Assembly (NCBI RefSeq): GCF_023502425.1
Contig: NZ_JAMFMA010000001.1
Coordinates: 930,001 to 994,000 of the forward strand
DNA length: 64,000 bases
Source: Flagellimonas spongiicola
Lineage (GTDB): Bacteria > Bacteroidota > Bacteroidia > Flavobacteriales > Flavobacteriaceae
Reading direction: 5' to 3'
Shown: positions 17,392-26,998 of the stretch, piece after piece
How the letters are laid out: each line of letters begins with the position of its first letter
Position numbering within the stretch: position 1 is the stretch's first letter
The notes under the pieces: generated by a model
What the model was told of the DNA's origin: nothing
Database searches by the model: none
Seen by the model: the letters and a program-made list of their open reading frames with translations, nothing else
Made by a program: the position numbers and the translations under genes

Positions 17392-19801
17392 ATCTTAATC
17401 TTGGATAGGATTCCGGATCTGATTCGTGCATAATGCTATACACTTTTTCAAATATATCTTCTGCATTGGGCTTGGAGAAGTAATCGCCATCAGAAGCATA
17501 GGCGGGCCTATGGGATTTAGCTGTTAAGGTTTGTGGAGCGCTATCCAAATATTTATAACCTTCCTGATTTTCCAATATCTCCTGTAAAAGATAAGCAGAA
17601 CATCCTCCGGGCACATCCTCGTCAATAATCAGTAATCTATTGGTCTTTTGAAGGCTTTTTACCATATTATGTTCTAAATCAAATGGCAATAATGATTGTG
17701 CGTCAATAACCTCTGCATCTATCCCAACCTCCAAAAGTTCATTGGCTACTTTCTGAACAATCCGTAATGTTGATCCATAGGACAATAAAGTGATATCATT
17801 ACCTTCCTTTAAGGTTTCCACTTTTCCAATTGGCGTAGAGAATTCGCCCAAGTTGGTTGGTTTCTTTTCCTTCAAGCGATACCCATTTAAGCTTTCAATA
17901 ACAATGGCCGGTTCATCACTTTTCATCAACGTATTGTAAAATCCAGCCGCTTGGGTCATGTTTCTTGGTACCAATATGTACATACCACGTAATAGGTGAA
18001 CCAAACCACCCATAGGTGAACCTGAATGCCAGATGCCTTCAAGACGATGTCCGCGAGTTCTAACAATTAGTGGCGCTTTTTGCTTGCCCACCGTTCTGTA
18101 CATCAAAGTAGCTAGATCGTCACTTAACGTTTGAATGGCATATAGGATGTAATCCAGGTACTGAATTTCAGCAATTGGTCTTAATCCCCTCAAAGCCATA
18201 CCAATACCCTGACCAATAATAGTAGTCTCCCGAATACCAGTGTCCGCTACACGTAGTGGCCCATATTTTTTCTGTAAACCTTCCAGTCCTTGATTTACGT
18301 CCCCAATGTTACCCGTATCCTCTCCAAACACAAGTGCTTCTGGATATTTTGAGAAAAGTGCGTCAAAATTATCTCTAAGAATAACTCTACCATCCACTTC
18401 CTCGGAGATAGTATCGTAGGTTGCTTCTTCTGAATTAACGGTAATCGCATTGTTTGTAAGTTCACTGTACAAGTGGGAACTAAACTTAGGTTGCGATTCC
18501 AAGAGGAAATTCTCAATCCATTGTTGTAAAGCCAACCTTTCATTGGTGTTTTCACCTAAAAGGTAACGTAACGCCTTTCGTGCTTTGCTAGCCAAATCTT
18601 TTTTGATAGGCTCCTCAATGGCGATTAAATCGTTTTTGATTTTATTTACAAAGGTTCGGTTTGGGCTTTTTGCCCCTGCATTTTCTAAGAGTTGAACCAG
18701 TTGTTTTTTGGCTTGGATATGGGGTTGAAGGAATTCGGCCCATGCTTCTTTTTTAGCGGCTCTGACCTTTAATTTAATTTCCCGCTCCAGTAATTTCAGT
18801 TCCTCTTCGGTTTTGATTTCATTTTCCAAAATCCATTCGCGAAAACGTTTGTTGCAATCATTTTCACGTTCCCATTCTAGACGTTCACTGGATTTATAAC
18901 GTTCGTGAGAACCAGAAGTAGAATGTCCTTGAGGTTGTGTAAGTTCCGTTACGTGTATCATCACTGGCACATGATTGTCCCTAGCGATCTCTGAAGCATT
19001 TTCAAAAGCATGGATCAAAGCTGTATAATCCCATCCATTAACTTTTAAAATTTCGTAACCTTCTCCTTTTTCATCTCTTTGCAGCCCTTTCAACGCTTCT
19101 GAGATATCTCCTTTGGTGGTGTGGAATTCTGCGGGTACTGAGATACCATAGGCATCATCCCAAATACAAATTACCATTGGCACTTGCATAACGCCTGCTG
19201 CATTCAGGGTCTCAAAGAAATGCCCTTCACTAGTACTTGCATTACCAATAGTTCCCCAAGCAACCTCGTTACCATTGTTGGAAAATTTTGACTGATCTAT
19301 ATTCTCCAGGTTGCGATACAACTTAGAAGCTTGAGCCAATCCTAAAAGGCGTGGCATTTGACCTGCAGTACAAGAAATATCAGCGCTACTGTTTTTTTGT
19401 TTGGTAAGATCTTTCCATGAACCATCTTCATTCACACTATGCGTAACAAAATGACCGCCCATTTGCCTCCCGGCACTCATTGGTTCTTTTTCTAGATCTG
19501 TTGTGGCATATAGTCCGTGGAAGAATTCCTTTGGGTTCAAGTAACCCAATGCCATCATAAAAGTTTGATCTCGATAATAGCCACTTCTAAAATCCCCGTC
19601 TTGAAAAGCTCTTGCCATCGCCAACTGGGGTAGTTCTTTACCATCACCAAAAATTCCAAATTTGGCTTTTCCCGAGAGAACTTCTCTTCGTCCTAGCAAG
19701 CTACATTCCCTGCTGGTCACGGCAACCTCATAATCCTTAAGGATTTGCGATTGAAAATCATCAAAGGAAATTTCGTTGCTGGTCTTGGAATGGGGTTTCA
19801 T
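17390..19801 (-). CDS. Branched-chain 2-oxoacid dehydrogenase-type E1 component, fused alpha/beta subunits
   Basis: The product is 803 aa. The alpha-type thiamine-diphosphate domain covers about residues 1-420 and the beta-type domain about 460-800, joined by a helical Lys/Glu-rich linker. The E1 decarboxylates a 2-oxoacid and passes the acyl group to E2 lipoate. The usual TPP motif GDG...NN reads GNASTSEG...WDDAYGIS here, a reciprocal D/N exchange. The beta part shows DTGIRETTIIGQGIGMALRG, HSGSPMGG and EDVPGGCSAYLLQE. Other E2/E3 genes are not adjacent. A good promoter (19821-19851) gives a leader of about 16 nt. The substrate (branched-chain 2-oxoacids or pyruvate) is inferred. Confidence 0.88.
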   Translation of the reverse strand: MKPHSKTSNEISFDDFQSQILKDYEVAVTSRECSLLGRREVLSGKAKFGIFGDGKELPQLAMARAFQDGDFRSGYYRDQTFMMALGYLNPKEFFHGLYATTDLEKEPMSAGRQMGGHFVTHSVNEDGSWKDLTKQKNSSADISCTAGQMPRLLGLAQASKLYRNLENIDQSKFSNNGNEVAWGTIGNASTSEGHFFETLNAAGVMQVPMVICIWDDAYGISVPAEFHTTKGDISEALKGLQRDEKGEGYEILKVNGWDYTALIHAFENASEIARDNHVPVMIHVTELTQPQGHSTSGSHERYKSSERLEWERENDCNKRFREWILENEIKTEEELKLLEREIKLKVRAAKKEAWAEFLQPHIQAKKQLVQLLENAGAKSPNRTFVNKIKNDLIAIEEPIKKDLASKARKALRYLLGENTNERLALQQWIENFLLESQPKFSSHLYSELTNNAITVNSEEATYDTISEEVDGRVILRDNFDALFSKYPEALVFGEDTGNIGDVNQGLEGLQKKYGPLRVADTGIRETTIIGQGIGMALRGLRPIAEIQYLDYILYAIQTLSDDLATLMYRTVGKQKAPLIVRTRGHRLEGIWHSGSPMGGLVHLLRGMYILVPRNMTQAAGFYNTLMKSDEPAIVIESLNGYRLKEKKPTNLGEFSTPIGKVETLKEGNDITLLSYGSTLRIVQKVANELLEVGIDAEVIDAQSLLPFDLEHNMVKSLQKTNRLLIIDEDVPGGCSAYLLQEILENQEGYKYLDSAPQTLTAKSHRPAYASDGDYFSKPNAEDIFEKVYSIMHESDPESYPRLR

Positions 19802-19820
19802 TGGCTAAGCGGATTTGGTG

Positions 19821-19851
19821 CAAAAATACAAAACGCGAAGGAGAATGGCAA
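19821..19851 (-). promoter_or_regulatory. Predicted promoter for the fused E1 dehydrogenase gene
   Basis: On the minus strand TTG (19851-19849) is followed after 20 bases by TATTTTTG (19828-19821), matching the Bacteroidota TTG/TAnnTTTG consensus in sequence and spacing. The predicted start is near 19817, 16 nt before the ATG at 19801. Confidence 0.6.
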
Positions 19852-19959
19852 TAGCGCGCCTTGTTAATAATGTGATAATTTGATATCAAAAATGTGATTT
19901 ACGAAGAAATAATTCAAATAAATGGAATTTTACACCCTATTTTTTGTGAATACATCAAT

Positions 19960-22800
19960 CTAAAACCACTTTCTAGTGAAGAGCCCAATAAGTGTTTTTG
20001 GACTGATGGTCACTATAAACCTGATACGTTCCCCATAATCATTATCCGCAATCTCCCAACCACGATTCGAATAAACAGGGAAGTACAACTCAAAATAATC
20101 CGTAACTAAATTCAGACGTATGCCAGAGTCATAAACAAAACGCGGGTCCTCTCCCTTATTTCGCATAAGCCCTAAATCTCCATATGCCTCAATCCATCGC
20201 CAAATATTCGTGCTAGCATTTGTGGTCACAATCCAATCGTTTGCAAACGGGTTTTCCAATTGCGATTTAAATCCACCCTCGGCAATTATGATTTGCTGGC
20301 TGTAAATCCCAGAATCCTCAGACCTACCTAAATAATTTAGGTCAAACATATAATCCGTTGGTCTATCCAACGCAAAGCTGAAAAAATCCGAATCCGTTCG
20401 GTTTCGTAAAAATTTACCAGCATATAGTCTAAAGTTAAACTGACGGTTACTCTCAAAAAGCGTACGATATTCCAATTCAAATGCCAATTTGCTAAAATCA
20501 CTGGAGTGCTGGGCATCCAAAAACCATGAGGTGTAGTTGATGATGTCATTGTCAACATCAAAAAATCTTAGATTCAGTACCCCATAATCAGGTTCAGTGT
20601 CCAATTGATCAGCAATACTTTCATCAATGTTTCTAAAAACACTTCGGTATCTTAATAAGAGGGATTGACGCCTATTGGACCTTAAGTTATCAGGTCGCCA
20701 GCCAAAAGCAACGGATGGTGTTATGGTGGTATAGCGTGAATTTACTTGGAAATGTGAAGTTGAACCAGCAAAGGCATAATTGGAAACATAGAGACCGCTT
20801 TTACCATGGTATTTGCGATACCGAAACCCTGCTTTACCTACTATGGTTTTTTCATTGAACGAATATGTGGGTGCGATATCATATTGAAAAGGACGTTCTA
20901 AAAAAGTCTTGTTATAGATTCTTAATCCTGGGGTTACACCATCATAAACATTGAAATTGGCGATAGGCACATAAAATATCTGATGATAGTAAGGGTCTTC
21001 AGTATCCTTGAAAAATTGGAATTTAATTTTCTTGTTGCTCGAAAAAAAGCCATTCAAGGTTTTCCAATTGTCTCTTTGATTGAATTCTGGGATTTTCTTA
21101 TCGTAATTAAGTACAAGACGGTCTTCACCGTTTCTTGGAATCGTAAAGGTTCTGGAGGTATCAATACCGGTAAACCAATACTTGGAAATTACACTGTCCT
21201 TGTTCAATCCATAAAGGGATATGGGAACATTGGTGCCTCTTTTATTTTTGATGACAAAAGTTAACGAGTCATCTGACTTTTCAACTTTTTTGATTTTGAA
21301 ATCGATTTTCTTTCGCGTTGAGACATATTCATCAAAGAACCAATTCACATCCTTTTTGGCATAGCGTTGAATTTCTTTTTGAAAATCTGAAGCTTTGACA
21401 AATTGGTTTAATCGATGTTTTTTGTAGAAGGAAATGATACTGCTGTCAATTTCCTGTCCTCCCAAGTATTCTGCCAGATAGGACATGCCTAAGCCAGACT
21501 TGTATGCATTGGCTATTTTTTGGTTGAACTTGATTAGTGAATCGTTGGGGGTATCCAGGGCTTGATCAATATTTTTACGTGCAGCCAACATGCTTAGCAG
21601 CCCATATTGTTCATTGAACTCCATCTTTGCCAAATTGAAGCTTTTAAAACCCCACAGACGAGATAGTTTTCCCGCAAGTTTTTGATTGGGATAATGGTCT
21701 TCAACGTATTTGATCATAAGATAATTACCAATAGCATCGCATACCCAACGATCTGCTCTGGGATCTAAATAGATGGTTTCTTTGAGAAATTCGTGGATGG
21801 CGGTTTTTAAAAAGGTCATCTCAAACTGGAATTTCTCTTCGTAAGGTCTTATAAACGAAGGAAGCTGACTTATTCCGTACAGCGGGTTCTTACTATAATC
21901 CAATTCGCTTACCAAAAGATTTGGATGGGGGTAGCTACCAAGATTTTTAGTTAAGAATCCGGCTATTTTATTAATGGAAATACTTTGTGAAATCTCGTCG
22001 TATTTGTTGGAGCCCAAATCGGTGGTGATCGTGAGATTATTGAGCATGTGTTTTGTGAACCTTTTGGTTTTATCCAAAATGATTTCGCAGTTCTTCCGAT
22101 TGTTTCCAGTCAACCGAACAAATTGACCGCCGGGGAAATTGGTTAGACCTGTATCTACATAATTGGACGCCAAAAAAAGATTTTCTGGGAAAGTCAAATT
22201 GATGGAGGTATCAGTAGGATCTGTAAAATGATCATCCAAATCAATGTTGTCATAGAGTTTCCAGCCATTATCGTAGACTGCTGGCGTCAAATACCAATCC
22301 TTTAGATGAAACTCACCATTTGGATTGAATCCATAGGCCGTGAATTTGGTGTTTGGTAGTCTGACGGTATAGGTGAAAAACAATTGGATAGATTGACCAG
22401 GTTTCAATATTTCACTAAGCTCAACTCTTATGATATCCCGATTATCCACTCTTTTCCAACCTAATCCCGAGTATTGTTCATCAACAATGCTTAAAAGGTT
22501 GGTATACCCACGCTCACGGTCTTTGGCCAGATGTAAGCTACGTTTAAATTCTTCGCCAAATCGTTTTGCCAAGGCTGTTTTTTTGTTGGAATAAGCATGA
22601 ATCCAATCATTGAAATACAAAACAGACAATCCTTCATCGGAATCATTCACATAGGTGAATTTCTGACGAATCTCAAGCTCCTTGGTTTCATTGTCCAGGG
22701 TTGCGGTGATTTCATTGGTATGTTGCCCTATCATCTCAAAGCAGAAGAAGAGCAAAGTAATAGTCAGGAATTTTATGGGATTGTCAATCGCCAAATACAA
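19960..22800 (-). CDS. M1 (gluzincin)-like protein with degenerate active site fused to an outer-membrane beta-barrel
   Basis: The product is 946 aa, with a TTG start at 22800 (5 bp after the LOG gene stop) giving a signal peptide ending near IGQ. The first about 500 residues follow aminopeptidase-N architecture, but the zinc site is degraded. HExxH reads HEFLK (336-340) and the downstream Glu position reads WVCDAIGNY (Asp355). From about residue 640 to the end there are repeated amphipathic strands and a terminal Phe (TRKWF), typical of a barrel. It is probably an outer-membrane protein with a non-catalytic peptidase-like domain facing the periplasm. It is the last gene of the uvrA-LOG group. 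The function is unknown. Confidence 0.75.
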   Translation of the reverse strand: MYLAIDNPIKFLTITLLFFCFEMIGQHTNEITATLDNETKELEIRQKFTYVNDSDEGLSVLYFNDWIHAYSNKKTALAKRFGEEFKRSLHLAKDRERGYTNLLSIVDEQYSGLGWKRVDNRDIIRVELSEILKPGQSIQLFFTYTVRLPNTKFTAYGFNPNGEFHLKDWYLTPAVYDNGWKLYDNIDLDDHFTDPTDTSINLTFPENLFLASNYVDTGLTNFPGGQFVRLTGNNRKNCEIILDKTKRFTKHMLNNLTITTDLGSNKYDEISQSISINKIAGFLTKNLGSYPHPNLLVSELDYSKNPLYGISQLPSFIRPYEEKFQFEMTFLKTAIHEFLKETIYLDPRADRWVCDAIGNYLMIKYVEDHYPNQKLAGKLSRLWGFKSFNLAKMEFNEQYGLLSMLAARKNIDQALDTPNDSLIKFNQKIANAYKSGLGMSYLAEYLGGQEIDSSIISFYKKHRLNQFVKASDFQKEIQRYAKKDVNWFFDEYVSTRKKIDFKIKKVEKSDDSLTFVIKNKRGTNVPISLYGLNKDSVISKYWFTGIDTSRTFTIPRNGEDRLVLNYDKKIPEFNQRDNWKTLNGFFSSNKKIKFQFFKDTEDPYYHQIFYVPIANFNVYDGVTPGLRIYNKTFLERPFQYDIAPTYSFNEKTIVGKAGFRYRKYHGKSGLYVSNYAFAGSTSHFQVNSRYTTITPSVAFGWRPDNLRSNRRQSLLLRYRSVFRNIDESIADQLDTEPDYGVLNLRFFDVDNDIINYTSWFLDAQHSSDFSKLAFELEYRTLFESNRQFNFRLYAGKFLRNRTDSDFFSFALDRPTDYMFDLNYLGRSEDSGIYSQQIIIAEGGFKSQLENPFANDWIVTTNASTNIWRWIEAYGDLGLMRNKGEDPRFVYDSGIRLNLVTDYFELYFPVYSNRGWEIADNDYGERIRFIVTISPKTLIGLFTRKWF

Positions 22801-22805
22801 ACATT

Positions 22806-23492
22806 TTAAAAATTGGGGCTTAAATCACGACTCTTATAAAAGGCGTCAATGATTTCCACGACTTCCTCTGCGGAGTCAACAAGTTTAATGAGGTCGAGGT
22901 CTTTTGGGCTTATATTTCCTTCCTTGAGCATAATTTCCTTGATCCATTCAAAGAGTCCGCTCCAAAATGAAGTGCCTACTAATATAATCGGAAAAGTATG
23001 GATTTTATTGGTTTGGATAAGCGTAATTGCTTCAAAAAGTTCATCCAAAGTACCAAAACCTCCAGGCATGACCACAAATCCTTGAGAGTATTTAACGAAC
23101 ATTACTTTTCGTACGAAGAAATAATCAAAGTCAAGGTTTTTATCTCCATCGATGTAGGGGTTATCATGCTGTTCAAAAGGTAAATCAATATTTAGTCCAA
23201 CCGAAGTGCCTCCTGCTTGATTGGCTCCTTTGTTGCCTGCCTCCATGATTCCTGGACCACCGCCCGTAATAATACCATATCCGGCTTCGGCCACCTTCTG
23301 TGCTACGTCAACGGCCAATTCATAATAAGGTTCCCCTGGTTTGGTCCTGGCCGAGCCAAAGATGGAGACACAGGGTCCAATGGCGCTCATTTTCTCAAAA
23401 CCGTTTACAAATTCACCCATGATCTTGAATATGGCCCAAGAATCATTGGTTTTTATTTCATTCCATCCTTTGTGGTGTTGTTCTTTTCGCAT
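22806..23492 (-). CDS. LOG family (TIGR00730) nucleotide 5'-monophosphate phosphoribohydrolase
   Basis: The product is 228 aa with a Rossmann-like fold. CVSIFGSARTKPGEPYYELA begins the domain, GGGPGIMEAGNKGA is the phosphate-binding segment, and MPGGFGTLDELFEA contains the hallmark PGGxGTxxE motif with catalytic Arg/Glu residues. Family members cleave the N-glycosidic bond of nucleoside monophosphates, including cytokinin ribotides; the bacterial substrate is usually AMP-like. The gene starts 11 bp after uvrA and ends 5 bp before the M1-like gene, so the three look co-transcribed. Confidence 0.9.
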   Translation of the reverse strand: MRKEQHHKGWNEIKTNDSWAIFKIMGEFVNGFEKMSAIGPCVSIFGSARTKPGEPYYELAVDVAQKVAEAGYGIITGGGPGIMEAGNKGANQAGGTSVGLNIDLPFEQHDNPYIDGDKNLDFDYFFVRKVMFVKYSQGFVVMPGGFGTLDELFEAITLIQTNKIHTFPIILVGTSFWSGLFEWIKEIMLKEGNISPKDLDLIKLVDSAEEVVEIIDAFYKSRDLSPNF

Positions 23493-23503
23493 GCGACTTA
23501 ATT

Positions 23504-26365
23504 TTATACCGCTGGGGCAATTTTTGGGTTGGATTGTTCCAGTTCCTTCTTTAAGAACCGGGCTGTATGACTTTTATTGTCTTTGGCAACTTCCTCAGGG
23601 GTTCCTTTGGCAACGACCATTCCGCCACCACGCCCCCCTTCATAACCAATATCTATGATGTAGTCCATCATTTTTATGACGTCCATATTGTGCTCAATGA
23701 CCAAAATGGTATTTCCTTTGTCCACTAATTTGTTCAAAACTTCCATTAATACCCTAATATCTTCAAAATGAAGCCCGGTTGTGGGTTCATCCAAAATATA
23801 GAACGTATTGCCAGTATCTCTTTTTGATAGTTCAGTGGCCAGTTTAACACGTTGGGCTTCTCCGCCAGAAAGCGTGGTACTTTGTTGACCTAAGGAGATG
23901 TATCCAAGCCCAACATCTTGGATTGTTTTTAGTTTTCTATGGATTTTTGGGATGTTCTCGAAAAAATCAACGGCCTCGTTTATGGTCATCTCCAAAACGT
24001 CGGCAATGGATTTTCCTTTATATCTAATTTCCAAGGTTTCCCTGTTGAATCGCTTTCCATTGCAGGTTTCACATTCTACGTAAACATCAGGTAGAAAATT
24101 CATTTCAATGACTTTCAAACCACCTCCTTGGCACGTTTCACAGCGTCCCCCCGCTACATTGAAACTGAATCTACCCGGTTTATATCCTCTGATAGTTGCT
24201 TCTGTGGTTTTGGCAAACAAACTTCGAATCTCACTAAATACCCCGGTATAGGTTGCAGGATTTGACCTTGGCGTACGACCAATTGGAGATTGGTTGATAT
24301 CGATGACTTTGTCAATATAATCTAAACCTGAAATTTTCTTGTACGGCATTGGTTTTTTAACGCCATTAAAATAATGTGCGTTCATGATAGGGTAGAGGGT
24401 CTCATTGATCAATGTGGATTTTCCACTTCCGGAAACTCCCGTGACCCCAATCAATTTTCCCAACGGGAATTCCACGTTTACATTCTTAAGATTGTTGCCC
24501 GTACAGCCCGTTAAAACAATTTTCTTGCCAGTTCCTTTTCTTCGGTTGGCTGGAACTGGGATTTCTCGAGCGCCAGTAATGTATTCGGCAGTTAAAGTGT
24601 GGTGTTTTTTTAAGTCAATTGGACTTCCTTCAGAAATGATTTCACCCCCATGTCTACCTGCCTTTGGCCCTATGTCAATAACGTGGTCTGCGTGTTCGAT
24701 CATATCTCGGTCATGTTCTACGACTATTACCGAGTTTCCAATATCCCGCAGCGACACCAAAGAGTTGATTAAACGTTCATTGTCCCGCTGGTGTAGACCA
24801 ATGCTGGGTTCGTCCAAAATGTAAAGTACACCAACTAATTGGGAACCGATTTGTGTTGCCAATCTGATTCGTTGTGCCTCCCCGCCCGATAGCGATTTGG
24901 AGCTCCGATTCAGAGAAAGGTAATCCAATCCGACATCTAGTAAAAATTGTATTCTGGTTTTGATTTCTTTGATGATCTCCTCAGCGATTTTCTTTTGGTT
25001 GCCTTCCAATTCATCGTCCAAACTATTGAAGAATTCCGCCAATTCCGCAATATCCATTTTGGCCAATTCTGCGATATTCATGCCTCCAATTTTGAAGTAG
25101 AGGGATTCTTTACGCAATCTGGCACCATTGCAACTTGGGCATTCTACCTTATCCATGTATTCCTTGGCCCATCTTTTAATTGAAGTGGAGTTTGCTTCTT
25201 CAAATTGCGTTTTTATGAAATTGGCTATGCCTTCATAGTCAATTTTATACTGCCTTTTTACGCCAAGTGTCTTCGAATCCACCTCAAAACTATCGTTCCC
25301 ACCATTTAAAATAACCCGCATGGCTTCTTCTGGAATTTTCTCAATAGGATCGGTCAATTCAAAACCATAGCGTTGTGCAATTGTTTCCAGTTGTTTAAAA
25401 GCCCATGACTTTTTATACTCGCCCAAAGGGGCAATTCCACCGGCTTTTATAGAATTTTTTTTGTTTGGGAATAGCTTTTGTTCATTAACCTGATACACAT
25501 GTCCAAGCCCATTACACTCAGGGCACATCCCTTTGGGAGAATTAAAGGAGAAGGTATTCGGTTCAGGAGTAGGGTAGGATATTCCTGTGCTAGGGCACAT
25601 CAGGTCGCGACTAAAATAACGCGGTACGGCTTCTCCTTCTTCCAATACCATCAAAACATTATTTCCGCTGTACATCGCCGTATTGATAGTTTCCGACAAT
25701 CTTTTATGGAAATCTTCGGTTTCAGAAACTTTTAGGCGATCAATGACAATCTCAATATCATGGGTCTTGTATCGGTCAACCTTCATTCCTTTGACAATAT
25801 CCAAAATTTCTCCATCCACACGCACTTTTACAAACCCTTGTTTAGCGATTTGTTCAAAAAGCTCTCTGTAATGTCCTTTTCTGCTTTTAACCACAGGAGC
25901 TAGGACGTTGATTTTTTTATCTGGGTAACTGTCAATGATCAGGTTCTTTATCTGCTCATCACTGTAGCTGACCATTTTTTCACCAGTATTATAACTGTAG
26001 GCATCACCTGCTCTCGCAAATAATAGGCGCAGAAAATCATAAACCTCTGTTATAGTGCCTACGGTTGACCTCGGGGATTTGGAGGTGGTTTTCTGCTCTA
26101 TAGCAATTACAGGGGACAGTCCATCAATTTTATCAACATCTGGACGCTCCAAACCACCTAAGAATTGTCGGGCGTAGGCTGAAAACGTCTCAATATATCT
26201 ACGTTGCCCTTCAGCGTAAATGGTATCAAATGCCAAGGAGGACTTTCCACTTCCAGATAAACCTGTGATGACCACAAGTTTTTGTCGTGGAATTGTTACA
26301 TCAATATTTTTGAGATTATGGACCCTTGCACCTTGGACCTCAATATGTTCTTCGTAGTTAATCAT
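23504..26365 (-). CDS. uvrA: Excinuclease ABC subunit A
   Basis: The product is 953 aa, full length for UvrA. Two ABC ATPase modules are present. The first has Walker A GLSGSGKSS near residue 34 and a LSGGEAQRIRLA signature near 500. The second has GVSGSGKST near 640 and LSGGEAQRVKLATEL near 840. Zinc-binding cysteine clusters are visible (CPECNGLGH, CPSCNGARL, CETCQGGGLK, CETCNGKRF). UvrA recognises bulky DNA lesions and loads UvrB. The 105 bp region upstream contains no clear SOS-type or TTGGAA-N3-TTCCAA palindrome. It heads the uvrA-LOG-M1-like group. Confidence 0.97.
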   Translation of the reverse strand: MINYEEHIEVQGARVHNLKNIDVTIPRQKLVVITGLSGSGKSSLAFDTIYAEGQRRYIETFSAYARQFLGGLERPDVDKIDGLSPVIAIEQKTTSKSPRSTVGTITEVYDFLRLLFARAGDAYSYNTGEKMVSYSDEQIKNLIIDSYPDKKINVLAPVVKSRKGHYRELFEQIAKQGFVKVRVDGEILDIVKGMKVDRYKTHDIEIVIDRLKVSETEDFHKRLSETINTAMYSGNNVLMVLEEGEAVPRYFSRDLMCPSTGISYPTPEPNTFSFNSPKGMCPECNGLGHVYQVNEQKLFPNKKNSIKAGGIAPLGEYKKSWAFKQLETIAQRYGFELTDPIEKIPEEAMRVILNGGNDSFEVDSKTLGVKRQYKIDYEGIANFIKTQFEEANSTSIKRWAKEYMDKVECPSCNGARLRKESLYFKIGGMNIAELAKMDIAELAEFFNSLDDELEGNQKKIAEEIIKEIKTRIQFLLDVGLDYLSLNRSSKSLSGGEAQRIRLATQIGSQLVGVLYILDEPSIGLHQRDNERLINSLVSLRDIGNSVIVVEHDRDMIEHADHVIDIGPKAGRHGGEIISEGSPIDLKKHHTLTAEYITGAREIPVPANRRKGTGKKIVLTGCTGNNLKNVNVEFPLGKLIGVTGVSGSGKSTLINETLYPIMNAHYFNGVKKPMPYKKISGLDYIDKVIDINQSPIGRTPRSNPATYTGVFSEIRSLFAKTTEATIRGYKPGRFSFNVAGGRCETCQGGGLKVIEMNFLPDVYVECETCNGKRFNRETLEIRYKGKSIADVLEMTINEAVDFFENIPKIHRKLKTIQDVGLGYISLGQQSTTLSGGEAQRVKLATELSKRDTGNTFYILDEPTTGLHFEDIRVLMEVLNKLVDKGNTILVIEHNMDVIKMMDYIIDIGYEGGRGGGMVVAKGTPEEVAKDNKSHTARFLKKELEQSNPKIAPAV

Positions 26366-26470
26366 AGCACAAGATGCTAAAGTAAGGTTTTGATGTGTAA
26401 ATCGGAAGTCAGATCCGGTTTCCGTATTGTTTAATGATACTGTATTTTTGATCTTATTAATACCATAAAA

Positions 26471-26995
26471 ATGAAATTACTCGGAATAGGTTCTCGAATT
26501 AACCACCCTGAATTCGGAAAAGGAGTGGTCACAAATGTATCTTCTCAACATTATTGGGTGACTTTTTTGGATAATGGATTGGAAACTATTGATTTAGACT
26601 CTGAATTTGAAGTAATTGAAGGTGTCACCGATGATGTGGATACTGTTAGTTTTTTCGATATGGAGCGTTCCTTAGTCTCAATCTTGAAAAGGTGGAGTGA
26701 TAGCAGTGAAAAAGTTGCGATTGCGGATAAATGGAAAGGCGGAAAGTTGGTATTGGAACCAGGAGAAAATGTTGCAGCAAAAGAAATACCAATAGATACT
26801 TTTTTCCATAAAATTGTTATGGTGCGCGATCGTATACGTGTTATGGAGCAAAAGATAAACAGTAGCAAAAACCTTGATGATCAAGAAAAGATTGACCTGC
26901 AACAATATATCACTAGAATTTATGGTAGTTTAACCTCATTCAACGTTTTATTTAAAAATAAGAGTGATTATTTTGTTGGTGAGCGCAGTAAATAG
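26471..26995 (+). CDS. Hypothetical protein with PcrA-type Tudor-like N-terminal domain
   Basis: The product is 174 aa. Residues 5-50 (IGSRINHPEFGKGVVTNVSS, then VTFLDNGLETIDLDSEFEVI) have the same layout as the C-terminal Tudor-like domain of the helicase at 5742-8066 (GCTVNHTRFGRGKVLKIEG). That layout is a GxxVxHxxFGxGxV strand pair followed by acidic strands. The rest (about 55-174) is helical with heptad-like leucines and no motif I recognise. In helicases this domain can contact RNA polymerase, so a transcription-linked repair role is possible but unproven. The gene sits between uvrA and the repair island and ends 3 bp from the convergent AlkC-like gene. Confidence 0.6.
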   Translation: MKLLGIGSRINHPEFGKGVVTNVSSQHYWVTFLDNGLETIDLDSEFEVIEGVTDDVDTVSFFDMERSLVSILKRWSDSSEKVAIADKWKGGKLVLEPGENVAAKEIPIDTFFHKIVMVRDRIRVMEQKINSSKNLDDQEKIDLQQYITRIYGSLTSFNVLFKNKSDYFVGERSK

Positions 26996-26998
26996 AAT

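Noticed and set aside
19894-20109. A 71-codon plus-strand ORF starting in the gap after the E1 gene.
   Set aside because: Most of it lies antisense to the barrel end of the M1-like gene, and no promoter or motif supports it.
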